Below are positions 27,138-34,624 of a stretch of DNA of 64,000 nt, piece after piece. Made by a program: the position numbers and the translations under genes. Position 1 is the first letter of the stretch; every line of letters starts with the position of its first letter. The stretch is taken from assembly GCA_017405965.1 (NCBI GenBank), contig JAFQZK010000023.1:1-64000 (forward strand). The letters run 5' to 3'. Below the pieces are notes generated by a model. The model made no database searches, had not been told where the DNA came from, and saw nothing but the letters and a program-made list of their open reading frames with translations. Origin of the DNA: Muribaculaceae bacterium. Its GTDB lineage: Bacteria > Bacteroidota > Bacteroidia > Bacteroidales > Muribaculaceae.

Positions 27138-27145
27138 TATATTTG
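27138..27145 (+). promoter_or_regulatory. promoter -7 box of the FGE-fold gene
   Basis: TATATTTG is a perfect TAnnTTTG match. Transcription starting near 27152 would give a leader of about 87 nt. Confidence 0.65.
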
Positions 27146-27157
27146 CGAGAACTACCA

Positions 27158-27226
27158 AGAGCCGGATTTACGGGTTTAATGGGTTCTGCCCATTCATGCG
27201 GCTCTAAGATGAATCTCCAGAACCCA
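27158..27226 (+). promoter_or_regulatory. structured 5' leader with mutually exclusive hairpins
   Basis: An outer stem AGAGCCG (27158-27164)/CGGCTCT (27199-27205) encloses a small hairpin ATGGG-TTCTG-CCCAT (27179-27193). The segment TGGGTTCT (27180-27187) can instead pair perfectly with AGAACCCA (27219-27226), just before the start codon, disrupting both earlier stems. This resembles a switchable leader, but no known riboswitch or attenuator is recognised. Confidence 0.45.
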
Positions 27227-27238
27227 CCTTAATCACTT

Positions 27239-28150
27239 ATGAAAAATTTAATGGACATCAGAAAAATGCTGCCGTTGTTATTCTTATTGCTCTTCCCCTG
27301 TAAAACAATGGCACAAACGACCTATCAACCCGGTGACGTGAACCAGGACGGCGTTGTGAACGTCAGCGATGTCGTCGACCTCATCAACATGCTGATGAAC
27401 GCTGTAGAACCTCAAACGCCCGAGAGTGGAGATATCGAGACCATCACTGTCAACGGCGTGTCGTTCAACATGGTGTATGTTGCCAGCGGCACGTTCGAGA
27501 TGGGTGCTCCCCCCGAGGCCTATTATCAAGTTGACCATTGCCGACCTGTTCACCAGGTGACCCTGTCGGAGTACTACATCGGTCAGACCGAGGTAACTCA
27601 AGAGCTGTGGACAGCAGTGATGGGAAGCAACCCCAGCTATTATGTCGAGAGCAATCAGCAACCCGTCCACATGATCAATTGGGCCGACTGCCAATCGTTC
27701 ATCACCAAGCTGAACCAGTTGACGGGCAAGAACTTCCGCCTGCCCACCGAGGCCGAGTGGGAATATGCAGCCCGCGGAGCCGAGAAGACACATGGCTATG
27801 AGTATGCAGGTGGCACAAGGGATGATCTCAACGATATCTGCTGGAATTCAAGCAATAATGCGCTGGACAACTTCTCTTATGGTGCTCATCCCGTGGCGCT
27901 GAAGACGCCTAATGAGATTGGCCTGTATGACATGAGCGGTAACGTGGAGGAATGGTTGAATGACTACCATGGAGCTTATACCGAGGAAGCCCAGGTGAAC
28001 CCGCAAGGCCCCGCAACGGGCACCAACCGTTGTGTGCGTGGCGGCAGCTTCAGCGCCAACTGGTGGGACCTGCGCGTATTCCAGCGCCATGCATGCAACC
28101 CCACCGATAAACTCACCTTCTACGGCATGAGACTGGCCATGTCCAAGTAA
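27239..28150 (+). CDS. secreted FGE-fold (SUMF1-like) protein with N-terminal dockerin-like repeat
   Basis: The 303-residue protein has a signal peptide (about 1-25, ending TMAQ), a single EF-hand loop (GDVNQDGVVNVSDVVDLINML, 32-55) and a formylglycine-generating-enzyme fold: YYIGQTEVTQELWTAVMG, FRLPTEAEWEYAARG, GNVEEWLND and CVRGGSF. After RGGSF the family enzymes carry an active-site Cys pair; here the segment reads SANWWDLRVF, so the copper-binding Cys pair is missing and sulfatase-activating activity is unlikely. This fold is also used as a binding module. The dockerin-like unit is at the N-terminus, unlike the other proteins in the window. Confidence 0.85.
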   Translation: MKNLMDIRKMLPLLFLLLFPCKTMAQTTYQPGDVNQDGVVNVSDVVDLINMLMNAVEPQTPESGDIETITVNGVSFNMVYVASGTFEMGAPPEAYYQVDHCRPVHQVTLSEYYIGQTEVTQELWTAVMGSNPSYYVESNQQPVHMINWADCQSFITKLNQLTGKNFRLPTEAEWEYAARGAEKTHGYEYAGGTRDDLNDICWNSSNNALDNFSYGAHPVALKTPNEIGLYDMSGNVEEWLNDYHGAYTEEAQVNPQGPATGTNRCVRGGSFSANWWDLRVFQRHACNPTDKLTFYGMRLAMSK

Positions 28151-28174
28151 GGTTGACTGGACATTAAAAAAAGT

Positions 28175-28214
28175 AACGGATATTACGGGGGATATGAGCC
28201 CCGTAATATCCGTT
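28175..28214. terminator. bidirectional terminator between convergent genes
   Basis: AACGGATATTACGGGG pairs perfectly with CCCCGTAATATCCGTT around an 8-nt loop. Ts follow on the plus strand and As precede, so it can serve both the FGE-fold gene and the MBOAT gene that ends at 28235. Confidence 0.9.
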
Positions 28215-28234
28215 TTCTCTGTTATATCCGTCGG

Positions 28235-29716
28235 TTAGAATTGTGAGTACAGGAACGGCTGCACAGTAGCGCTAGCGAACTGGAGCACCAGCTGGATCAG
28301 TATGATGAACAGCAGCAACTTCACAATCCAGGGAGCAGCGATGAAGCGCTCGCGCAGCTTGTCCCAGATGTGACGCGGCACGAAGTGCAACCCGAAGATG
28401 ATGGCCAGCATCAGGCTCCACGTGAAGCGACGCTCCAGGAATACGGGCAGATAAGCCCACTCAAAGTCGGTGAAGATGTTGGTGATGATCTGCCCCGCGG
28501 CATGGAAGGAGTTGGCCCTGAAGAAAATCCACAGGAAGGCCACAAAACTGAAGGTCAGCAGCCACGAGAAGAAGCGTGTGACGCGCGTGCTGGCAATGGT
28601 GTCGAGCCAGGGTTTGCACAGCTTGTGGACACACAGGGCGATGCCATGGCCCGCGCCCCAAACGACGAAGGTCCAGGCCGCTCCGTGCCACAGTCCACCC
28701 AGCAGCATGGTCACCATGAGGTTGAAGTGCTGGCGCAGGGTGCCCTTGCGGTTACCGCCCAGAGGGATGTAGACATAGTCGCGCAGCCAGGTGGACAGCG
28801 TGATGTGCCAGCGGTGCCAGAACTCGGTGACGTTCAACGAGCGATAGGGATAGTTGAAGTTGATGCCCAGGTTGAAGCCCATGATGCTGCCCAAGCCGAT
28901 GGCCATGTCACTGTAGCCCGAGAAGTCGCAATAGATCTGCATCGTAAAGCCCAGCACCGCCATCAGCAACTCAAAGCCGGTATAACCCGTTGGATTGCCG
29001 AATGCTATATTGTTGTACTGCGCGATATAGTCAGCAAAGACCGCCTTCTTGAGGATTCCCAGCATGACGAGCCACAAGCCACCGTAAATCATCTCGCGGG
29101 TAGCGGGTTTGTTCTCCTGCAACTGCGGGATGAAGTCACGGGAACGCACGATGGGGCCGGCCACCAAGCAGGGGAAATAGGATAGGAAGAACAGGTGGTC
29201 GAGATAGTCGTCAACCGGCTGAATCTTGCCCTTATAGACATCGACGACATAGCTGATGGTGCGGAAGGTGTAGAACGACACACCCACCGGCATAATCAGG
29301 TCCAGGGGCTGGAAATTGCCATGCACCAGCGCATTCCAGTTCCAGATCACGAAGTTACTGTACTTGAAGAACAGCAGGATGCCCAACGAGAAGATCAGCG
29401 ACACCGTCAAGGCGATGCGCCGCTCGGTGCGGTTCTTGCTCGACTCGATGAACTGCGCCACCCACCAGTCGAAGATGGATGTTGCCACGAGCAAGAGAAA
29501 GAACAGTCCGCTGGACTTGTAGAAGAAATAAAGGCTGAAGGCGATGACAAAGAGCATCATCTTCTTGCGGCGCGACTTGAGCAGGGCATATATCGGCAGG
29601 AACAGCAGGAACAACACCCAGAACAGTCCGCTGGTGAACAGCATGGGCTCGTCGCGGTTGAAGGCCAGCAGCGACAACAGTTGCGTTATGTCGATCGTGT
29701 CTAGTATCATGGTCAT
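28235..29716 (-). CDS. MBOAT family O-acyltransferase
   Basis: The 493-residue polytopic membrane protein has about ten hydrophobic segments. The family signatures are present: PVGVSFYTFRTISYVVDVY, the NVTEFWHRWHITLSTWLRDYVYIPLGGN block, and the catalytic-site region GGLWHGAAWTFVVWGAGHG. Such AlgI/PatA-like enzymes move acyl groups across the membrane, and a partner then puts them on an exported polymer. The start overlaps the stop of the SGNH gene by ATGA (29713-29716), so the two form a coupled pair. The polymer may be peptidoglycan or an exopolysaccharide; the neighbouring cell-wall genes favour the former. Confidence 0.93.
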   Translation of the reverse strand: MTMILDTIDITQLLSLLAFNRDEPMLFTSGLFWVLFLLFLPIYALLKSRRKKMMLFVIAFSLYFFYKSSGLFFLLLVATSIFDWWVAQFIESSKNRTERRIALTVSLIFSLGILLFFKYSNFVIWNWNALVHGNFQPLDLIMPVGVSFYTFRTISYVVDVYKGKIQPVDDYLDHLFFLSYFPCLVAGPIVRSRDFIPQLQENKPATREMIYGGLWLVMLGILKKAVFADYIAQYNNIAFGNPTGYTGFELLMAVLGFTMQIYCDFSGYSDMAIGLGSIMGFNLGINFNYPYRSLNVTEFWHRWHITLSTWLRDYVYIPLGGNRKGTLRQHFNLMVTMLLGGLWHGAAWTFVVWGAGHGIALCVHKLCKPWLDTIASTRVTRFFSWLLTFSFVAFLWIFFRANSFHAAGQIITNIFTDFEWAYLPVFLERRFTWSLMLAIIFGLHFVPRHIWDKLRERFIAAPWIVKLLLFIILIQLVLQFASATVQPFLYSQF

Positions 29717-30516
29717 TTAGGGGGTTGATAGATGACGATGCGGGAGGCACGGCTGATGCCCTCGGCCGGCTTGTCGAGACGGATGGGATGGGCACCGCTC
29801 TCGCCCAGCCACTTGACAACACGGTCCATCCACAGGTGAGCCGATGCACGGGTGGGATGAGCACCGTCGCGACTGCGATCGAACTTGTCGTTGGCGCTCA
29901 GGTAGAAGCAGCCCTCGTCAACTTCCTGTTGCAGCAGGTCGTTGATACCCGTGTCCTCGTCCCAGTTGGGCGGTCCGATCCACACATAGGGGATGTCGCC
30001 GATCTCGGCCAGCATCTTCTTGAGATGCGGACGGCGGGCGCGCTTGATGTCAGGAACATACAACTCGTTGGCACCCAGGCACACAAAGATGTAGTCAGGG
30101 TGGTAGGTCTTGATGAGTTCGGTCAAGCGAGCACTTTCACCCCAGCACAGTGTGGAGCTGCTGTACCAGATCACCTCGACCAACTTATGGCCGTTTTTGT
30201 CACAGTATTTAGCCAATCGGGGAGCCAGACCCTCAAGCATCGAGTCACCGATGAAGAGGATGTTCTTGGCCGTGCTGTCCATCGGGGCACGCCAGCCCTT
30301 GGGATGCTTGCCGTTGGGCAGACGCCCGCTGGCATCGAGTGTGTCGGTGTCCTTTACGGGCCTGGATGTCATCTCGGCACCCAGGTCCCTTGCAAAGGAT
30401 GCAGTCTTGATTTCCAGCCCGCCCACAATGATGCCGTCCTGCCAGAATGACAAGACCACAAAGGTGAGAAGGGCGACAAGCAACAGGGTCCAAAGGCCCC
30501 AATACGGTTTATTCAT
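29713..30516 (-). CDS. SGNH/GDSL-type hydrolase, likely O-acetyltransferase or esterase partner of the MBOAT
   Basis: The 267-residue protein has one N-terminal TM segment (about 7-23) and a periplasmic SGNH domain. Visible residues are Ser92 in FIGDSMLEG, Asn150 in CLGANEL, and Asp217/His220 in DGAHPT, so the triad appears complete. In AlgJ/PatB-like systems this partner attaches or removes the acyl group delivered by the MBOAT. It lies 34 bases after the epimerase gene and overlaps the MBOAT start. Confidence 0.85.
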   Translation of the reverse strand: MNKPYWGLWTLLLVALLTFVVLSFWQDGIIVGGLEIKTASFARDLGAEMTSRPVKDTDTLDASGRLPNGKHPKGWRAPMDSTAKNILFIGDSMLEGLAPRLAKYCDKNGHKLVEVIWYSSSTLCWGESARLTELIKTYHPDYIFVCLGANELYVPDIKRARRPHLKKMLAEIGDIPYVWIGPPNWDEDTGINDLLQQEVDEGCFYLSANDKFDRSRDGAHPTRASAHLWMDRVVKWLGESGAHPIRLDKPAEGISRASRIVIYQPPK

Positions 30517-30550
30517 TCAGTTATTGATCGTGTGGTGTTGTTTACAAGGG

Positions 30551-31717
30551 TTACTTGAGGAGTTCGATACCCAAGCCGGGACGGTCGTGCAAGGTGATCT
30601 TGCCGTTCTCGACGGTCATACCCGTGAAGCGGTCGTTGGCAATGAGCAGGTTACCGTCCAGGTCGGCGTAGTCCACTACGGGCGACAGGTTGGCGGCGGC
30701 GGTCACGGCACAGGAGGTCTCGGTCATGCAACCGATCATCACCTTCATGTCGAGAGCGCGGGCCAGGGTTACCATCTTGTGGGCCTCGTACAGACCGGTG
30801 CTCTTCATCAGCTTGATATTGATGCCGTCATACACACCCTTGAACCTGACGATGTCGGGCAGACGCTGGAAGGCCTCGTCGGCGATGATGGGCAGCGGCG
30901 AACGCTCGCGCAGCCATGCCGTCTCGTCGATCCAGGTCTTGTCGAACGGCTGCTCGACGAAAATACAGTTGCGTTCCTTGAGCCAGTGGCACATCTCCAA
31001 CGCATATTCCTTGTTGTCCCAACCCTGGTTGCAGTCCACGCAGATGGGCACGTCGGGCATCATCTCGTTGATGATGTTGATTGTCGCCTGGTCTTGATCC
31101 AGACCCATCTTGGCCTTGATGAGCTTGTAGGGACGGGCCTCTTCGACCTTCTGGCGAACAACCTCGGGGGTGTCGATACCTATGGTGAAGCTAGTCACGG
31201 GCGTCTTATCGGGATTGTAGCCCCAAATCTTGTACCAGGGCTGTCCCATAATCTTGCCCAGCAGGTCATGCAGTGCGATATCGATACTGGCCTTGGCGGC
31301 ACGGTTGTTCTCTTCGACACTGTCCACATAGGTCAAGATGTCCTCGATGCAGAAGGGATCCTTGAACTGCTCCAGGTCAAGCTTGTTGAGGAAAGTGGTA
31401 ACGCTCTCGACGCTCTCGCCCAGATAAGGCGGCATCGAAGCCTCGCCATAACCCTTGATACCCTCATACTCCAGCGTCACCTGCACATCGGGGGTGGTGG
31501 TGCGACTGTAACGCGCCAGATTGAAGGCGTGGCGCAGCTTCAACTCATAGGGGAAGAACGAGAGTTTCAGTTTTCCCGTCTTGGCAATCTGGTTGACACG
31601 GGGAACAGCTTTTTTACTTCTCTTTTTGGTTACGCGCTCTACAGCGTCGATCGATACAGGGGATGCGGCGGCGATGGCCGTCAGTCCCATTCCTGCAATA
31701 AATTTTCTGCGATCCAT
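30551..31717 (-). CDS. dipeptide (L-Ala-D/L-Glu) epimerase, enolase superfamily
   Basis: The 388-residue protein has a Tat-type leader (MDRRKFIAGMG) followed by an enolase-superfamily barrel. Catalytic Lys201/Lys203 (KAK), metal ligands Asp228 (VDCNQGW), Glu255 (FVEQP) and Asp280 (IADEA), and the second base Lys302 (INIKLMK) are visible. It should epimerise L-Ala-D-Glu, released from murein peptides, to L-Ala-L-Glu for catabolism. The neighbouring NlpC/P60 endopeptidase would produce that dipeptide. A Tat leader implies activity outside the cytoplasm, which is notable for this enzyme family. Confidence 0.92.
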   Translation of the reverse strand: MDRRKFIAGMGLTAIAAASPVSIDAVERVTKKRSKKAVPRVNQIAKTGKLKLSFFPYELKLRHAFNLARYSRTTTPDVQVTLEYEGIKGYGEASMPPYLGESVESVTTFLNKLDLEQFKDPFCIEDILTYVDSVEENNRAAKASIDIALHDLLGKIMGQPWYKIWGYNPDKTPVTSFTIGIDTPEVVRQKVEEARPYKLIKAKMGLDQDQATINIINEMMPDVPICVDCNQGWDNKEYALEMCHWLKERNCIFVEQPFDKTWIDETAWLRERSPLPIIADEAFQRLPDIVRFKGVYDGINIKLMKSTGLYEAHKMVTLARALDMKVMIGCMTETSCAVTAAANLSPVVDYADLDGNLLIANDRFTGMTVENGKITLHDRPGLGIELLK

Positions 31718-31774
31718 ATATTCTTGATTATAAAGTAAATATTTCTTGACTAACTACTGGTTAGACCAGCTCTT

Positions 31775-31807
31775 TAACCTCTAACCTCTAATCTCTAACC
31801 TTTAACC
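31775..31807. repeat. heptamer tandem array (TAACCTC)n
   Basis: Four 7-bp units (TAACCTC, TAACCTC, TAATCTC, TAACCTT) plus a partial fifth lie between the NlpC/P60 gene and the epimerase gene. The unit is the reverse complement of the one at 63373-63402. Confidence 0.85.
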
Positions 31808-31824
31808 AGCAAACGCAGTTTGCT

Positions 31825-32979
31825 TCAAAAATACCACGGGTGGTTCTTCAGGGCGGTGATGCCCTTGGTGCCCACCATGCCCTTGATGCGGCTGGCGCTC
31901 AGGGGAGAGTACAGGTAAGGATAATCGCTGGCTGTGGGTATCAAGCTGTTGATTTTGACCTGGCCTGAGCAGTGGATATACTTGCCGTCTCGCAGGTAGA
32001 TGCCAACATGGGTAACGCGGCCGGTCTTCTCGTTGCCGAAGAACAGCAGATCACCCGTCTCATACTGGCGCCAGTCGGTGCCCTTCTTCATGATTTTGCC
32101 CGTGAGAGCCTGCTGAGAGGCGTCGCGCTGCAAGATGATGCCGTTGCTCAGGTAACTCACCTTGGACAGTCCCGAGCAGTCGGTTACCTTGGTCGAGGTG
32201 CCACCCCACAGGTAGCTCGAACCCATCATGCGACGGGCCGTCTTCTCGATTTGGGCTGCACTGAAGCCCTGCTGACTCCACTGCGACAGTTCGGCGACAT
32301 CGGCGGCATCTACCCACCCCACTCTACCGTCGGGGGTGACGAGCTTGTACCATCGTCCTTGCTCGGTCTTTAATTCCAGGATGTTTCCCATCACCAGGTC
32401 GCTCACAGTCTCATCACCGTGAGGCTCGGTCACCAAGCGGGAATCATAGGCCGTGACGATGTAGCGCTTGGCCTTGCGCCAGGCCTTCATCTGGGCCTCG
32501 GTCTTGAAGGCCAACGAACTCTCGGGGACATAGGCGATGTAGTCATCGGCCATCTGCACGCGATACCAGTCGTCAGACTTCTGCAGGACCTTGACCGGGG
32601 CACCCATGATGCCCTGCGTAGCGATTTCGGCACTGTGCTTGGGTTCGGTGCGCAAGGTGGCGATACTCAACTTGACGAGGGCCCACTTGCGTGCTGCGGG
32701 GATGCCGTCCTCGAGGACGGTCACCTTGTCGGTATAGCCGCTAAAGCCGTTCTTGATCATAGCGGCCTGGATGGCCTTTTTCTGCGCCTGGGTGCCGACG
32801 GTGCCCGTCACTACCCACTTGCCGCCCTGCTGCGTGGCATTGACATCCCACACGGCGGTGCGCTTGTCGGGGGCGATGCGCTGCTTGAGGTCGTTCAGCG
32901 TCTCGACGGGCGTAATCGCCATGGCTACGAGGCTGGACATCGCCAGCGCCAATGCAATAATTAATGACTTGATATTCAT
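31825..32979 (-). CDS. SH3-domain NlpC/P60 endopeptidase (murein peptide, C40 family)
   Basis: The 384-residue protein has a signal peptide (1-21, ending VAMA), a short N-terminal domain, two bacterial SH3-like domains (about 100-160 and 170-230) and a C-terminal NlpC/P60 domain. Catalytic Cys268 lies in TDCSGLSK, the His in THVGIYL, and a third polar residue in YIHCSGQ. The family cleaves gamma-D-glutamyl-diamino-acid bonds in murein peptides, giving L-Ala-D-Glu. Its position next to the epimerase gene fits that pathway. Confidence 0.92.
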   Translation of the reverse strand: MNIKSLIIALALAMSSLVAMAITPVETLNDLKQRIAPDKRTAVWDVNATQQGGKWVVTGTVGTQAQKKAIQAAMIKNGFSGYTDKVTVLEDGIPAARKWALVKLSIATLRTEPKHSAEIATQGIMGAPVKVLQKSDDWYRVQMADDYIAYVPESSLAFKTEAQMKAWRKAKRYIVTAYDSRLVTEPHGDETVSDLVMGNILELKTEQGRWYKLVTPDGRVGWVDAADVAELSQWSQQGFSAAQIEKTARRMMGSSYLWGGTSTKVTDCSGLSKVSYLSNGIILQRDASQQALTGKIMKKGTDWRQYETGDLLFFGNEKTGRVTHVGIYLRDGKYIHCSGQVKINSLIPTASDYPYLYSPLSASRIKGMVGTKGITALKNHPWYF

Positions 32980-33026
32980 GATGATTTCACTTTTCTACCT
33001 TATATCCAACAGCTAAATGCTGATAG

Positions 33027-34451
33027 CTATTTGTTAATCGCTTTAATAGAATTCACCTTCAGATGGCTGTCCCACTTGTCATAGAACAGATTGCCCTTGC
33101 GCCACTCGACCTCGCCGGGCTGGAAATCGACCGTCTCGCTGCGGATGTAGGTCTTGGGCGGACTCAGCACATCGCCCACGCCCTCGTTGGAGGCCATGCG
33201 ATATACATCGATGCCCGTGGCATAGTAATCGTTCAAGGGAGTTCCCACAGCACTGCGCCCGAACGACGGATCGGTAGGAATCCAACCGATGCCCTCAAAA
33301 TAGGTCTCGCACCAGTCATGCCAGTTGATCTCGTCGGGATGCAGCATCCAGCCGCTTTCCCAACGGGCGGGAATACCCAGGGAGCGCGCCAGCGTGATGT
33401 AAAGCAGGCCCACCTGTCCGCAGTCACCGTGATTGTTCTCGATGACATACTGGGGGATGTTGGCCAACGTACTGTACTCACGGGCACCTGCCCACGGCAG
33501 GTTGTAGCCGATCCACTCATAGATCTTGGCGGCCTGAAGCACGGGGTTGGTCTCGCTACCCACGATCTTGCGGGCCAGGGCGCGCATCTCGTCGGTGATG
33601 ATGACATGGCGCGGATCGTCGCCGGTATAGCGCTTATAGACTTCACTGTTCTTATTGTAGGGCTCCAGCATGGCGATGAGGTCCTGCTGGCTGTAGTGGC
33701 GCTCGCCCACGTCGTAGGAGAAGGTGTACTCAAAGTGGGTAGGTTTGCCCTTCTCGGTCACAGCCTCCATGTACACCGTGTGGTGCTTGCTGCCCTGGCT
33801 GAAGGTCACCTCGCGGTTGCTGCTCTCGAGACGGATGTTCTTCTGCCGCAGGTTCTCGTAGGGGAACGGCATCCACACGCGCAAGGTCTCGCCAGCGGGA
33901 ATGGCATCGGCATCGACGTCGAGGGTGAAGGTGATGTTCACATGACGCCAGTCGCGCACGTTGTTCGCGTCGGCAGGCGTGCGCATAGCCTCCAGGTAAT
34001 ACTTGCGGCGCGTGAGGAAACTCTCATGGTTGTCGGCAGCGTTCTGGGCGGCGAATTCCTTGCCCAGGAGCCACAGGTTGCCCACGCTCTTGCGGAACCA
34101 CATTTCCTTACCGTCGATGTTCATCACCTCGAGGGCACGGGTGCGTTTCCAATTCTCGATCTGTGCGTCGGTAGCCTCGGGCATCTTGGCGCGGATCATC
34201 TTCACGCCCTCCTCGGGGGTGATGCGGAAGTCGGTGCGTATGCGCTGCATGATGGTACGCAGCGAGTCGATGCGCACGGCATCGGCCTGGCGCACTTTCT
34301 TGGGCAGCGATTTCATCACTTTCTCGGCACGGGCAAATTCACCCTGTGCAATCAGCTGGTCCACCTGGGGCTGCCAGTCCTGGGCCATGGCGAACTGTGA
34401 CACGGCCAAGATGGCCACTACTGTCGCTAATAAATGTTTCTTGAGTTTCAT
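33027..34451 (-). CDS. exported transglutaminase-like cysteine protease family protein
   Basis: The 474-residue protein has a signal peptide (1-22, ending FAMAQ), a helical and beta N-terminal half, and a transglutaminase core with all three catalytic residues: Cys344 in HGDCGQVG, His in NWHDWCE and Asp in PTDPSFG. It is presumably a protease or peptidase on cell-wall or dietary peptides. The ATG at 34451 begins the signal peptide and follows a promoter -7 box. It is the first gene of a putative five-gene minus-strand operon with the NlpC/P60, epimerase, SGNH and MBOAT genes. Confidence 0.9.
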   Translation of the reverse strand: MKLKKHLLATVVAILAVSQFAMAQDWQPQVDQLIAQGEFARAEKVMKSLPKKVRQADAVRIDSLRTIMQRIRTDFRITPEEGVKMIRAKMPEATDAQIENWKRTRALEVMNIDGKEMWFRKSVGNLWLLGKEFAAQNAADNHESFLTRRKYYLEAMRTPADANNVRDWRHVNITFTLDVDADAIPAGETLRVWMPFPYENLRQKNIRLESSNREVTFSQGSKHHTVYMEAVTEKGKPTHFEYTFSYDVGERHYSQQDLIAMLEPYNKNSEVYKRYTGDDPRHVIITDEMRALARKIVGSETNPVLQAAKIYEWIGYNLPWAGAREYSTLANIPQYVIENNHGDCGQVGLLYITLARSLGIPARWESGWMLHPDEINWHDWCETYFEGIGWIPTDPSFGRSAVGTPLNDYYATGIDVYRMASNEGVGDVLSPPKTYIRSETVDFQPGEVEWRKGNLFYDKWDSHLKVNSIKAINK

Positions 34452-34478
34452 AGTTGCCTTTGCAATTGTTTTAACGGG

Positions 34479-34486
34479 CAAATTTA
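34479..34486 (-). promoter_or_regulatory. promoter -7 box of the cell-wall peptide operon
   Basis: The minus strand reads TAAATTTG (34486-34479), matching TAnnTTTG, about 28 bases before the ATG at 34451. No clear -33 box is seen. Confidence 0.5.
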
Positions 34487-34542
34487 CACCATTTTTCTGG
34501 AAAGCCATCCAATTTCATCCTAATAGTTATCAACATGCAGAA

Positions 34543-34579
34543 AGAAAAAACACTGCAGGCTTTGCACAGGCCTGCAGTG
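34543..34579 (-). terminator. rho-independent terminator after the 34625 gene
   Basis: CACTGCAGGC (34551-34560) pairs with GCCTGCAGTG (34570-34579), and on the minus strand it is followed by a T-rich tract (34550-34543). Confidence 0.85.
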
Positions 34580-34624
34580 AACTATCATTCATCCACCTCT
34601 TGGAGGAAACGCTCTTAAACAATC

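Noticed and set aside
27239..28150. Active sulfatase-maturing enzyme
   Set aside because: The fold is present, but the active-site Cys pair after RGGSF is missing and no sulfatase gene is near.
30110..31738. Open frame of 542 codons on the plus strand opposite the epimerase and SGNH genes
   Set aside because: It spans two real genes in antisense and has no domain of its own.
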